Assembly: GCF_958450345.1 (NCBI RefSeq)
Contig: NC_088784.1
Coordinates: 92,123,947 to 92,187,946 of the forward strand
Reading direction: 5' to 3'
DNA from: Calliphora vicina
Taxonomy: Eukaryota > Arthropoda > Insecta > Diptera > Calliphoridae
DNA length: 64,000 nt
The notes beneath the pieces were generated by a model. The model was given only the letters and a program-made list of their open reading frames with translations. It was not told where the DNA came from and did not search any database. The position numbers and the translations under genes are program-made. Positions 22,554 through 34,246 of the stretch are shown piece by piece. Positions within the stretch are counted from its first letter, which is position 1. Each line of letters begins with the position of its first letter.

Positions 22554-23695
22554 ATTGGGTGACTAATAAATGTGGGATTTGCAATAGATGTCGTATCTTT
22601 AGAGCGCGGTTTTTATTTTTTATAACATATGTATATGTAATTTTGAAGGGTACATATCTATCATTTATTCTCACTTATTTATTGATCATTATTTTGTAAA
22701 CAACAAAGTTTTTTTTTGCTTCAAACATATCGAATTTTTGACAACAAAGCGTCTAATGCCAGAAGTTTTGCTTTACTTCTTTAATTTGAAAAAGTGACGC
22801 TAAAGCTCGCCAAAGCTTATGGTGAATGTGTTTCATCGGTTTAAACGTGCGAGAGATGGTTTGTGCGGTTCAGAAGTGGTGATTTTAACACTGAAGACAA
22901 AGATCGCCGAGACCACCAAAAAAGTTAGAAGACCAAGAGTAGGAGATTGTTGTCAAACTCAACATTAGCTTGTGGAATCATTGGGAGCTATACAAGCAAG
23001 AATTTCAAAACGAATTGAAGCTGAGAGACCTTGAAAGACAATTTTGCATGTACAAAATGATGTTTGAACGCTATAAACTCAAATTACTTGCACTAAAAAA
23101 TGGATCTATTAAAAACTTTTAAAAATTAACTACAATTTTTAACCCTTACCCGGTACAGCCAAAAAGGTTTGTGGATTAAGAAGTGGTGGTATTACTCCAT
23201 GAATATTGTTGTCAAAATCAACAAGAGCTAGCAAAATCATAGGGAAATTGGGTAACATACGATTTTATATGTTTGAAATGATGCTTTTAACGCTATAAAA
23301 GAAAATAGTTTTTTGCTCCGAATTGCGTAAAAGATCGTACATGAAGCCCGGCTCATCAGCCGAATCGACACCAAAGCCAAATATCCATGGCGCTAAGGTT
23401 ATTCTCTGTATTTGGTGGGACCAAACGATTTTTGAAATCTGGCCAGAGCATCACAGGGAATCTGTACCAAACACAACTGGTTCGTTTGAAGCGAGAATTG
23501 GCCGAATAACGCTCAGAATATGCGGCCAGTCATGAAACCGTAATATTCCATCATGAAAACGCTCGGCCACATTTTACTTGTTAAAAAACTATTTAGAATA
23601 AAGTGGTTGGGAAGTTTTGCCTCACACTTTGGAACAGAGTATCCGATATTGGCTTTATTCGTTCTTGGCCTCAACAGATGAGTGGTTATTTTAGA
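22554..23695 (+). pseudogene. mariner transposase relic a
   Basis: A decayed mariner-lineage copy. A TIR-like TTGGGTGACTAATAAATGTG at 22555 matches the ends of the other copies (TTGGGTGTATGA-type). The transposase can be followed through RERWFVRFRSGDF-like sequence near 22850-22890, a deletion, the ERYK segment, then RKRSYMKPGSSAESTPKPNI (23323 on), HGAKVILCIWWDQ, an LLKSGQ-like stretch, the HHENARPH-like histidine-rich second catalytic region (near 23550) and SIRYWLYSFLASTDE near 23640. Several frameshifts and small deletions kill it. The third aspartate region is lost by deletion. Confidence 0.85.
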
Positions 23696-25562
23696 ATTCC
23701 GGGATTAGTTTTCCCTATATCGTATATTTTAGTTGGGATTTATATCACGATACCTTTTAATTTATTTGTATTTTGAATCACTTTACTAAATACATATTCA
23801 AAATATCAATATACAAATTAGATAAATTATAGCCAAGAGAATTGTTATTAATAAACGATTTCTATAAACATTACACTCAAACATATTTATGCCTCTACAA
23901 AAAGGATAACTACAAATAATTATTTTTTAATTGTTCGAAGTTAAGTTATTTTTAAAGACTTTCTTTTTCTTTAAATTTTATGTACATTTAAACATCCCTA
24001 AACTAAATTTAGCTTTTTAATTGTTCAAAGTTAATTTTATTTAAAGACTTTAAAAAATAGAAAATATGTTTAAATTTCATATTTAAACATCCCTTAAAAG
24101 TGGGCCTCGATAAACTAAATTTAGCTATGCCCTAAAATATGCTATACAAATAAATACGCTAAGCTTATGGTGGTGTGAGTTAAATGCAAATTGGGTCATT
24201 AACTATAAACAAAAAATAATAAGTGAAGTATATGTTAAGGGGACTAACTAATACTTTCTCATTGTATTTTAAATATTTTTTATTTAGCCTGTTTTCTTGG
24301 TTTGAAAGGGATGGAAATATAAATATGTATAACAATTTAAATTTATAACAAAAATTTAAATGGAATTAAAGCCAAATTAAAACTTTAATATTGAGAAGAA
24401 GCATGTTAAAAGAAAGTCTTAATTAACACCATGAAATGTGAGAATATTTAATGGATGAAAGTTTAATTAAATTTAATTAATTTTAATGTGAAATTTACTC
24501 AAGTGTAAATAAATACTCAGGTATACGAATTAGGTAAACGAAAATTATTTCTACATTTTAATGGTGGGTGGCTGCTAGTTCAGGTTACTGTATCAAATCA
24601 TTTTCAAAAATTAAAGATGAAAAGTAAATATTTCTTATTGTGAACACTCGTTTGTAGATGATTTTCTATTATTTTTTATTATTGTTGTTCTTTTTTGCAA
24701 ACAACAATAAAAAAAATATTTGCTAAAAGTTACCTTAGAAACAGCAAATAAAATAAAGTTTTGTTATAGCCTACATTTAGTTGCTAGCGTTATGTTTTGT
24801 TAATGTGCAGCATACTTTTAAGTGTTTCATTAAAAATACTATGCTACAAAAAATCTGTTGTATATATAAGAAAAAACCCAAACAGCGAAAAATAACCGTA
24901 ACAATTTTTTTTTTACTACAAAACAATATTCATAAAAACATAATTTATGTACGATTTTGTTTTTCGCAAGTTTTAAACAACATCAACAGAAAAAATATAA
25001 AAAAAATAACAAATATTCTAGATGCTTCTCTTTGGCCAAAGCAATATGTACATTTTTAGAGTTTTTCCAGTTTGTTTTTATTTCCTTTCCACCGCATAAA
25101 AGAACGCACACAGCACTATCGAGCCGTAGAAAGCATTGATGGTAATATAAAATTTATGGGAAACACTTAAAAGTATGCTATAAAATACATAAACAAAACC
25201 GGTTATTTTCTGCTTGAATTTTTTATAAACTTCGCCTTGGTGGGTTAGGAGGTGGGAAATACATTTTATGTCTGTATATGTATGTTATGCTGTCATTGGT
25301 TTAGCAACATATCGAAATGTGTAAATTGTGAATTTGTTTGTTCAACGTATTTTTTGTCTATCTGTTGAAGGTAATAAAGACCTTAAACAGATAACATTCT
25401 GGAACTGCAAAACCTTCGGGAATGTTTGGATAAATGATTTGATTGTTTTTTATTTGTTTTACTTTTAATTGAGTTGAAATTTATTGATGTGAAGGATGTA
25501 GCATAATCTTTTTCTAAAATTAAGATTATATGTTTTTTGCAATATGAGTATATTTGGAGACA
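23696..25562. other. AT-rich DNA with a local duplication
   Basis: 23926-24013 and 24015-24125 are a diverged direct duplication (TTTTAATTGTTC, AAAGACTTT, TTAAACATCCC, AAACTAAATTTAGC in both). A 92-codon frame at 24781-25059 is lysine/asparagine-rich without a recognisable domain. No gene is supported. Confidence 0.45.
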
Positions 25563-26283
25563 ATTTTTACACCCTACTCCACAATAGTGGGGAGCGTATA
25601 TCGCGTTTGTGCTGATGTTTGTATCGTCAAAAATATTAGTTTAACTTCCACCTTAAGGTATACTGGTCGACTCAGAATCACTTTCAGTGTCGATTAAATG
25701 ATGTCCGTCCATCCGTCCGTCTGGCTATAAAACTTGTGCGCAAAGTACAGATCGAAATTTTGAAGATATTTCTATAAAATTTGGCACATATAATTATTTT
25801 TGCACAAGGACAAAGCTAATTGAAACTAGCAGAAATCGGTCCATTATTTCACCTACAAATGTCCTCCAGAAATTGGACTTTATCGGTCGTAAATGATTAA
25901 TTTATTAAGGTATCTACACAAATTTCGCTCCAAATAAGTTTTATATTGACGGAATTCATGTCACTAATTCTTATTGTGATCGGTCCATAATTAATCACAG
26001 CTCCCATATAAGGCCTGCTTCCGATAATCACTTTAACGTGCATAAATCTCTTAAAAATGTTGGTATACACATAAAATTTAACAAAAATAACTTTCATAAA
26101 GACATAAATCACACGACCTAATTTCAGGGTTATAGGTCCATAATTGTTCATAGCTTCCATATAAGGCCCAGTTCCGAAAATCACTCACGAATATAAATTA
26201 TTGATTTTTTAAAAGACAAATATTTTTGCTTATTCACTAAGCGTAGGGTATTATATGGTCGGGCTTGATCGACCATAAATATG
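25563..26283 (+). mobile_element. V (mini-me/Helentron-like) element, copy 1
   Basis: Begins TTTTTACACCCTACTCCACAATAGTGGGG, has GATGTCCGTCCATCCGTCCG (the (GTCY)n tract), modules with CCCATATAAGGCC, and ends with GGTCGGGCTTGATCGACC, the stem-loop typical of V. The ACTTGTTTT end is eroded. Open frames inside are incidental to the module sequence. Confidence 0.8.
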
Positions 26284-26750
26284 TCCATTTTTAGAGTTGT
26301 TTGTATTTACATTAAATAGGCCTTTACTAGTTTCGCTTTACTTCTTTAATTTGAAAAAAAAAATGTTGCTGAAGCACACCAAAGCTTAAGGTGAATGTGT
26401 TCCATCGGTGCGAGAGATGGTTTGTGCGGTTTAGAAGTGGTGATTTTTACACGAACAACAAAAATCGTGCAGAGCAGCTAAAACATTTTGAAGGCCAAGA
26501 ATTGGAGGCATTACTCCATGAAAATTCTTGTGAAACCAAACAAATTGGGAGCTACTCAAGCAGCAATTTCAAAATGTTTGCAGGCAGCTGGATTCATCCA
26601 AAAGCAGGGAAATTGGGTACCATACGAATTGAAGCCGAGAGACCTTGAAAGATTTTGCCTGTCCGAAATTTTGTTTGAACGTTATAAAATACTATTTTTG
26701 CACCGAATCTTTACTAGCGATGAAAAATGGATCCATTACAATAGTTGAAA

Positions 26751-28107
26751 ACATACGCAGAAATTTAGATGATAGTCAAGTAACTTTTCTGGTTTTGTTG
26801 GATCATTCAAAGGCTTTTGACACCGTTGAACACCGAACACTGATAATGAAACTAACAAAAATGTTTTTCTTTTCTTTAACGGCATCAAAGTTAATATCAT
26901 CATACCTGTCCAACAGACTTCAATCGGTTGCAAACAATGGAACTGTTTCCAGTCCTCTGATACTTTTCCACTTTTATATTCATTGTATGCTAATAATTTA
27001 CCCCAACAAATTCAGAACACTCGTATACAGATGTACGCAGACGATGTTCAACTATATCTTAGTTGCTTAAAAACATCAATTCGGCATAAAGTCAATGAAC
27101 TTAACTATGATTTAGGTAAAATATTTAATTGGGCATCAGCCAATGGTTTACGCCTTAATCCTAAGAAGTCTAATAATTTGCAAAAAAACTGCTGTGATCA
27201 GCGAGGATACAAATATATATCTTGGAGACTCTAAAATCGAATTGGTTAAATCTGTCAGGAATCTAGGAATTATATTTAATAGCTCGCTCACATGGACTGA
27301 TCATATTAATCAAGCTTGTGGAAGAACATATAGTATGCTCAGAAGTTTATGGTCTAGTCATCATTCTACGCCACTAAAGATAAGAATGTTGTTAGCTTAA
27401 ACATACTTAATTCCCACGCTCCTTTATTCATCCGAAATTATTGCTAGCTGCAGTAGTAATGACAAGAGGAAAATTAACACAACATTTAATAACATAACTC
27501 GTTATATATTTTGTTTAACAAGATTTGAAAGTGTATCACTGTACTCTAAACGTATATTTGGAATCTCTCTTGATGAATATTTGAAGCTAAAGAATCTTGT
27601 TTTTCTGCACAAAATTATTACAACTAAAGAACCCAACTACTTATATGAAAAGATAACATTTACTTCATCACCAAGAAATAATTCCATTAGGACCTTTAGG
27701 TATCGACATACAGCATCTTCTCATCAATTTTTCATATTTACTATTTATCTCTGGAACCATCTTCCCACGAACATACAATTCACTAGCAACGCAATAAAAT
27801 TTAAAGAATGACTAATGAAATATTACCAGTAAAATTTTGTTATTTAACAGTTCAAAATTCTGTATATTTATATTTCATATTAAGTATATATTTTTTTGTT
27901 TATTTCTTTATGTATTTATTAAACTAGCAATGTTAAAATTATAATTATTAATGTTCAATTTGTTTTATCTATTTATTATATTTATTTTTAATTTATATTA
28001 AGTGAAAATTTTACTCTACTTATTAATAACTTATCGGATTCTAATGTTGTAATTTATAAGATATTGTATCTTGTTGTATTAGAAAGGCACTTAATAAATA
28101 CAAATAC
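26751..28107 (+). pseudogene. 5'-truncated non-LTR retrotransposon (reverse transcriptase)
   Basis: Reverse transcriptase pieces in several frames: FLVLLDHSKAFDTVEH (near 26780-26830, motif with the first catalytic aspartate), SYLSNRLQSV (near 26905), YADDVQLY (27034-27057, the catalytic YADD box), then NLGIIFNSSLTWTDHIN (near 27260) and a C-terminal LWNHLPTNI segment (near 27755). The GVPQGS-type motif is damaged. The tail ends AAATACAAATACAA, a short direct repeat typical of LINE 3' ends. Features suit the CR1/Jockey side of the LINE tree, but the clade is uncertain. It replaced about 7 bp of mariner, so no target duplication is visible. Confidence 0.85.
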
Positions 28108-28202
28108 AAGCGTAAGAGATCGTATGTGAAGCCCGGACAATCTTCCGAATCGACAGCAAAGCCAAATATCCAAGGTCCTAAGGTAGTGTTTTGTATTTGG
28201 TG

Positions 28203-28524
28203 TAGGGTGCATAATTTGCTGTAGAGCATAATCTGTAAATTTGATTCATTCTTATTTACCAAATTTTTCTGCTGTGGCTTGAGTTGATTGAAAAAATTTG
28301 GTTATTTCAATAGTAATACTTCTTTGTCAACTGACTATCTGTTGTCAGAACCAAAGAAATCTATGGGTATAATAGAATAATTCAATTAGCAACAAATTTG
28401 GCCATCAAAACGTATCTGAATATAGTAACTTTTAGAAAAGAACTTATGAAGAAATTCCCGACAAACATTTCCCGAAAATTAAAAAAAAATATTCCCGGGA
28501 AATTTTTCCCGCGTAGGAACCCTA
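28203..28524. mobile_element. hAT MITE with perfect 8-bp TSD
   Basis: TAGGGTGC at the left and GGAACCCTA at the right, flanked by identical ATTTGGTG (28195-28202 and 28525-28532). The interrupted mariner word, GTATTTGGTGGGAC, occurs uninterrupted at 23409-23422. The interior includes a decayed M1-like piece (about 28262-28425) and CCCGGGAAATTTTTCCCG motifs near the right end. Confidence 0.85.
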
Positions 28525-29286
28525 ATTTGGTGGGAAAAAAGGTTCATAATTATTATTGCTGAAATCTGATCAGATCATCACAGGGAAGCTGTAACGAATC
28601 CGTTTAATTTAATGCGAGCATTGAACGAAAAATGTCCAGAATATGCGGCCTGACATGAAATCGTAATATTCCATCAGGACAACACTCGGCCTTATTATGC
28701 AGGATCTGTTAAAAAAAATTTAGAAAGAAGTATTTCTGAAGTTTTGCCTGGCCCAACTTTTAATCCAAACCTTGCCCCATCCGAATAATATTTGTTTCAA
28801 TGGATGCAGAACGCTCTCTCTGTAATACGATTCACCTTTGATTAGTTCTTGGCCTCAAAAGATGAGCAATTATTTTTACGCGAAAGATGGGAAAAGGTCA
28901 TAGCTAACAATGGCCAATAATTTTAATAAATTTATGTATTACAAATGTTTCAAGATAAAAGCTAAACATTTTACAAAATCCTGCATTTTTATCTCATACA
29001 CCCAATATATTATTTAATACAATTACTTTTCCATTGTTTTAATTTGTTGCTTAAACGAAATATACAGACCTGTCACTGAATTCCATTCCGATCGAAAGTG
29101 GAATTAATTCCGTATTTTGCTTCTTCAGAATAAGCAAAACGAAAATTTCTTTCGGAATGAAACCACTTTGAGTTTTCAAAGTGGACTTGGTATTTCTTTG
29201 TAATTATTTGCTTTTCTAAAATTTTTAATCAATTTCTGTACCAAAAGCTTCCCTTTTGTTTTAATATAAAAATCGTTGTCAAATTT

Positions 29287-30580
29287 AAATCAAAGAGAGC
29301 TATATTCGGCTGTGCCGAATCTTATATAACCTTCACCAAGTTATACTTTAAAGTAAATATTTATACCCTACACCACCATAGTGGGGAGGCTATTAGTCTA
29401 ACATTCACCCTAAAGTATACCGATCGACTTAGAATCACTTTCTGAGTCAATTAAACGATGTCCGTACGTCCGTCCGTCCGCCTGGTTGGCTGGCTGTCCA
29501 TGTAAACCTTGTGCGCAAAGTACAGGTCGCAATTTTGAAGATATTTCGATAATTTTTTCGGCCCAAGGACCAAGTCTGTTGAAACTGGCTGAAATCTGTC
29601 CATTATTTCACCTAGCCCCCATACAAATATCCTCCCGAAATTGGACTTTATCGGTCATAAATGTTTCATTTATATAGGTATCTATACAAATTTCGCTCTA
29701 AATAATTTTTATATATAAAAAATTCATGTCACCAAATTTTGTTACGATCGGTCCATAATTAGTCATAGCTCCCATATAGACCCGCTTCTGAAAATCACTT
29801 TAACGTGCATAAATCGCTCAAAAATGTTGGTATACTCACAAAATTCAGCATAAATAACTTTCATATAGACATAAATCACACGACCTAATTTCATGGTGAT
29901 CAGTCCATAATTGGTCATAACCCCCATATAAGGCCCACTTCCGAAAATCACACAAAAATATAAATTATTGAAATTTTAAAAGAAAAATGTTTTTGCTCGT
30001 TTACTTAGTGTAGGGTATTATATGGTCGGGCTTGACCGACCATACTTTCTTACTTGTTTTAAATATTTTTAGGTAAACAAAATTTAAATTTTTTTAAAAA
30101 AAGAGTTTTCCAATTTTTTTTCAAATTTATTTTTTTTGTAATAAAATTTATGACAAAAAAATATTGTAATGAAAAAAATTCGTGTTAAAAAATATTTTTC
30201 CCGATTTTGACCTATTGTAGGTTCAACTTACTATTGTAGCCTTATATACATCGTTGCATTGGGCTTTGAAATATCTACATATCATTAGATATTCATATTG
30301 TCTATATTAATGACTTAGTAATCCAGATATAGATCAAAAATATGCCAAAAATCGATATTGTCCCGGTTTTTTCCTTGTATCTCAGCCATTTGTGGGTCGA
30401 TTTCGTGTATGTAAGTTATTTCGGAGCTATGGAAAGTTGATTTCAACATGCAGACGGACAGACGGACATGGCTATATCGACTTCGCTTTCTATAACGATC
30501 CAGAATATATATACTTTGTGGGGTCGCAAATTAAAAATGTAGAAATTACAAACGGAATGACAAACTTATAAACACCCTTG
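29287..30580 (-). mobile_element. W element, split by V
   Basis: Left end AGAGAGCTATATTCGG with the intact stem-loop ATTCGGC-TGT-GCCGAAT; it resumes at 30059 with AAATATTTTTAGGTAAAC and runs through CAGCCATTTGTGGGTCG to the CAGACGGACAGACGGACATG (GTCY on the other strand) tract, ATATATATAC and the ACAAACGGAATGACAAAC block. The V element lies within a run of T. Confidence 0.8.
29360..30058 (+). mobile_element. V element, copy 2
   Basis: TATACCCTACACCACCATAG at the left (hairpin ATACCCT...AGG-type, slightly decayed), (GTCC)n tract at 29459-29480, three 152-153-bp modules (anchor CCCATA at 29620, 29773, 29925), stem-loop GGTCGGGCTTGACCGACC and terminal CTTACTTGTTT. No coding gene. Confidence 0.9.
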
Positions 30581-30719
30581 CTACATTAATAAATTACACG
30601 GAATCAGAAGAACCTAAGACGAAATCGCTCGGAATAAAAACTATGGAATTGAAACCATTCCGAACAAAATGTGAGACAGGCCTGCTAAACGTTATATTTA
30701 AATTAACAAACAAGAATAC

Positions 30720-31480
30720 ACTGGTAGTACAGTTGATGTTGACTCTAACCTACGCCTACGATATACTGACTATTCAGCAACTTGTTGTTACTATGTATTT
30801 ATATACACAAAGCCATCTTCTAGATTTCTCATGAATAATCTAACGGAAATAACTCGAATGTTAAATTTCCACAATAATCACAGTTAACCCCTTGTGGACC
30901 AAGACTTCAAATCGTTGAAAAAGTTTTATTTTTTTATGAAATATTGAAAATAAGCACTTCACTAAGTTATTTACAAAATTTTAACTTTGTGGAGGACCTG
31001 CAAGGAACCGTAAAGGACCTGCAACGATCCGAAAGGGACATGGTACCGTTGGGTCAGCATCAGCCAAAAGATAAAAAACTCATAGATTTTTGTTTAAATT
31101 TTATTAATATATTGATTAGTTTTGTAACTTTTATGACATTTTCTATTACAAGTCTATTTTATGGTAGTTTACGAAACAGTATTATTTATCATTACAACAT
31201 AAATGAACACCACAATGAGAATATGAAATAATTCACCGTTAAAAAAGGCAAAAAGAAAAGTTATTATTCCAAAGATGATAGTGTACTTCAAAGTACTTTT
31301 GGGCAAAATTGGTCAAAATATGTTTTGTTTTCCTTTTGTAAGCTTATTTTTGTTATGGTACTTATAAGTACCGTTGGTCGACAAAGGGATAATGTCAATT
31401 TTAATAACAGCATTGTTGATAAGTAGAAGTTTGTGCTGATGGAATTGTTTATAAACATAATGAATGTTGCAGACGGTTAA
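30720..31480 (-). repeat. LTR-like repeat L, copy 3, split
   Basis: On the minus strand: CAACATTCATTATGTTTATA, CTTATCAACAATGCTG, then a 501-bp insertion, then CATTCGAG, TAGAAGATGGCTTTGTG, TATATAAATA, AGTCAGTATATCGTAGG and TCAACATCAACTGTACTACC. Order and content match copies at 2095, 3145 and 54790. Confidence 0.5.
30888..31388. mobile_element. piggyBac-type non-autonomous element
   Basis: TTAA (30884-30887) is followed by CCCCTTGTGGACCAA; the right end reads TTGGTCGACAAAGGG followed by ATAA, a one-base change from TTAA. Inverted CCC(T)TTG ends at TTAA are characteristic of piggyBac. A 95-codon frame (30944-31231) has a hydrophobic C-terminal half and no recognisable transposase motif; I do not assign it a function. 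Confidence 0.55.
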
Positions 31481-31485
31481 ATTCT

Positions 31486-31602
31486 AACCCCCGTATTCAT
31501 AACAAAATTTTAAATTTAAACAATGTTTTAAAGCAAAATTTCCATACACAATTTGATTTTAAAACGTTGTTTAAATTTAAAATTTGTTTATGAATACGGC
31601 CT
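31486..31602. mobile_element. palindromic MITE (CCGTATTCATAA ends)
   Basis: Arms of about 43 bp starting CCGTATTCATAACAAAATTT and its inverse ending TTTATGAATACGG, with a loop of about 20 bp. Right flank GCCTTAAA; left flank TTCTAACC. TTAA is present only at the right, so the target is uncertain. Confidence 0.75.
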
Positions 31603-33429
31603 TAAAAACATATGTACATATGGTTTTTTCAATAACAAAATCGAATTTAAAAATATGAAATGTTTTCCACATTTCATTTTTCAAAAGTTGTTTTTCTTAA
31701 AATTTATTTTTAATCATTAATTTACAGATATGTGATTGAATTCTGTATGTGTATGAGGAAAGTAGAAGCTTTTGTTTTTATTCTTTCAAAAATGGATTGT
31801 ATAGACCCAGCAAGGTAAATCTACATTGTCGAATCTGTAATCTTAGTCAATAATTTTGATTGATTTGCCGATACCGATGAGGAAGTATCTGAAGATTGAT
31901 TTGTTAGTAAGGACGAAGGTAAAAGTATCACAGAATTGTCCTCCAATGACTAGTTACTATTTAAAAAATAATTATTTTAAAATGTAGATTTTTTTCCCAT
32001 AAATTTCGAGCAAAATGTGTTAATATTCTCTTTAAAATTTAATTCTAGTAAGTAGTAATTATGTTCATATTTTGTTGCACTTTTTCCACATAAACTCAAA
32101 AATCATCTGGTCGTTCTTTTCAACAAGTTAATAATTAAAAATCATCACTGTCAATATATGAACATGAATACACTAAAGCAGCTTTTATTAAACGAAAATC
32201 TGCAAATGAACTTTTGTACTTTATTTCAGGTAAAACAAAATACAACACATTTTCATAATGTTGATGTACAGTCTGTGAATGGGGAAAATTCTCAAAGTAA
32301 ATATACAAACGTGATTTATAATGAATATAATACATGTCACATCAAAATATTACACAGAGCATAAAGAGTGAAGGGCAAAAAATGTTGGCAATAACAGCTG
32401 TGTAAATGAATTAGTTTGTATGATATGTCTTTGTAAAGATGTTAAAATATGTAAAAATTTAGGATATTTTTTAATTGTTCTTCAGTAATAAGAAATAGCA
32501 GCAATTGCTATCAGCCCTAGTGGCATTTGATAAGAGTATATCCAAAAAGTAATGTCAGTATGTTTTACTTTTCACTGTATATTTATGCTTTGTGCAATTA
32601 CTTTAATGTACTGTATGTATTAAACTTTGCATGTGTGTAAACATATGCATAAAACTATTAAAACTTTTTTTATTTCAAAAGTCAACTTTACCTGGAATTT
32701 ATATGAATGAATTTACATACAGACATGCATAAATTCCTTAAATACACACAAACATTTACATGTGGTAGTTAATAGATGTACATTAAGGTGGACATTGTTT
32801 TGCACTTTTTGGATTTTCAATACTCTCAAGATCCACAATTGTTTCCCGCTCTCTAGGAACCAAACGCTGAAAATTTGAGTAAAATCGGATAACTTTTCAA
32901 AATACATAATAAATTTTCCAAAAAATTTCAAAAATTAAAAAATATTTTTTTATTCTAATCAACGCTAATTTGGCAGAAATTGGAAATTGGCGGATTTCAA
33001 AGAAATTTTGTTTTTGGTAACAAATTCTTTCAAATTATTTCTTTAATATTTTATACCTTGAGATCATTGGAAATCCTAAAACTGCAAACTAAGCACAACC
33101 CTAACATTCGTACATATCTTTTTATGTATTTGTGTGGAAAAACGTATTGTTACTTTTGCATTTCTTTTGTTATTCTCCTCAAACATGAAGTGAAACAAAA
33201 TATGTGGATAATGATGTCAGAAAAGAAGTGAAAATAAAGAAATCTGAATATTTCATATAAACACTTCATAATGGTTTTTTGTTACAGACGGCAGTAAATA
33301 TTACTTTAACTCTAGGATTCAAAAGAATTTTTAGGTGGCCCAAAAAAGAAATATAATGATAGAATAAATATGTTGATTAGAGTTCGTTTGTGACCAGGTC
33401 ACGTCATTTGATGTTCGGGTATCATAATT
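31603..33429. other. AT-rich DNA, no convincing gene
   Basis: Several 65-83-codon frames (32135-33231, both strands) overlap each other and have no recognisable domain. The stretch is not simple repeat, yet nothing matches other parts of the window, so it is the most likely place for unrecognised unique DNA. Confidence 0.35.
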
Positions 33430-33635
33430 GTTCTGATATTTATGCTCGTTTAAATGATTTTCGGAAGCGGGCCTTATATGGGAGCAATGACTGATTATGG
33501 AACGATCATCATACAATTAGTTGTGATTCTGAGTCGATCGGTATATTTTAAGGTGGGTGTTAGACTGATATTTTTGGGCGTTACAAACATCTGCACAAAC
33601 GCATAATACTCTCTCAACTATGGGTATAAAAATTG
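33430..33635 (-). mobile_element. V element, 5'/3'-truncated
   Basis: Contains TTTTCGGAAGCGGGCCTTAT, GACTGATTATGGAACGATC, TTTTTGGGCGTTACAAACAT and CTATGGGTATAAAAA, the V outer half in reverse. The AACAAGTAAGA end is missing. Confidence 0.7.
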
Positions 33636-33782
33636 ATTTGAACCAACAGATGGTGAGGCGGACATGATCAAATCTACGCTGTCTATAATGATACAGAATA
33701 TATATACTTTATGGGGTCGCTACTGAAAAATTTTGAAATTACAAACGGAATGACAACCTTTGCCTATAATGGTAAATGGAAA
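33636..33782 (-). mobile_element. W element, terminal fragment
   Basis: Contains AGGCGGACATG, GATACAGAATATATATACTT, TGGGGTCGCTACTG and ACAAACGGAATGACAACC, the outer end of a W element only. Confidence 0.65.
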
Positions 33783-33798
33783 AATTTCAATCTTTATA

Positions 33799-34246
33799 CC
33801 CAACACCATCATAGTGGGGAGGATATATTGGATTTGTGCAGATGTTTGTAACGCCCAAAAATATTAGTCTAACATCCACCGTAAGGCATACCGATCGACT
33901 CAGAATATGTCCATGTAAATAAAGTTAAAGTTTGGTACATTTAATTTTTTTCGGCCCTAGGACCATGCCTAATGAAACTGGCTGAAATCCATCCATTATT
34001 TCACCTAGCCCCCATACAATGTCTTCTCGAAATTGGACTTTATCTGTCATATATGTTTAAGTTATATAGGTATCTACTTAAGTTTCGCTCTAAATAAGTT
34101 TTATATATACGGAATTATTGTCACCAAATTTTATTATGATCGGTCCATAATTAGTCATAGTTCCCATATAAGACCCGCTTCCTAAAATCACTTTAACGTG
34201 CATAAATCTCCTAAATTTGTTGACATATACATAAAATTTAATATAT
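33799..34246 (+). mobile_element. V element, 3'-truncated
   Basis: Begins TATACCCAACACCATCATAG, with TTTGTAACGCCCAAAAATAT, CATACCGATCGACTCAGAAT and two modules (ATTTCACCTAGCCCCCATAC; TCATAGTTCCCATATAAG). The (GTCY)n tract is deleted. It stops where the T family begins. Confidence 0.7.

Larger units (their letters stand above)
26325..29005 (+). pseudogene. mariner transposase relic b, interrupted twice
   Basis: Mariner of the same lineage. 26336-26750 encodes the N-terminal half in two frames (RERW/CERWFVRFRSGDF, AISKCLQAAGFIQKQGNWVP, then a DEKWIHYN motif with the first catalytic aspartate). The gene resumes at 28108 (RSYVKPGQSSESTAKPNI) and 28533-28925, keeping the HQDNTRPYY-like second aspartate region and a LPAE/APSE-like third region with a stop, then FLASKDEQLF. 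The 3' TIR ends in TACACCCAA at 29005 before TA. A LINE fragment (26751-28107) and a hAT MITE (28203-28524) split it. Confidence 0.85.
29065..30684. mobile_element. Q element, split by W and V
   Basis: Left end CAGACCTGTCACTGAATTCC and right end GTGAGACAGGCCTG are inverted. Inner sub-terminal blocks also correspond (CATTCCGATCGAAAGTGG against ATTGAAACCATTCCGAAC). A related copy is at 61168-61440. The middle is occupied by W (29287-30580), which itself contains V (29360-30058). Confidence 0.65.

Noticed and set aside
23323..23535. Independent 70-codon gene
   Set aside because: It reads RKRSYMKPGSSAESTPKPNI and is the middle of mariner relic a.
30944..31231. 95-codon membrane-protein-like gene
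   Set aside because: It lies wholly within the piggyBac-type insert and has no recognisable domain or regulatory context.
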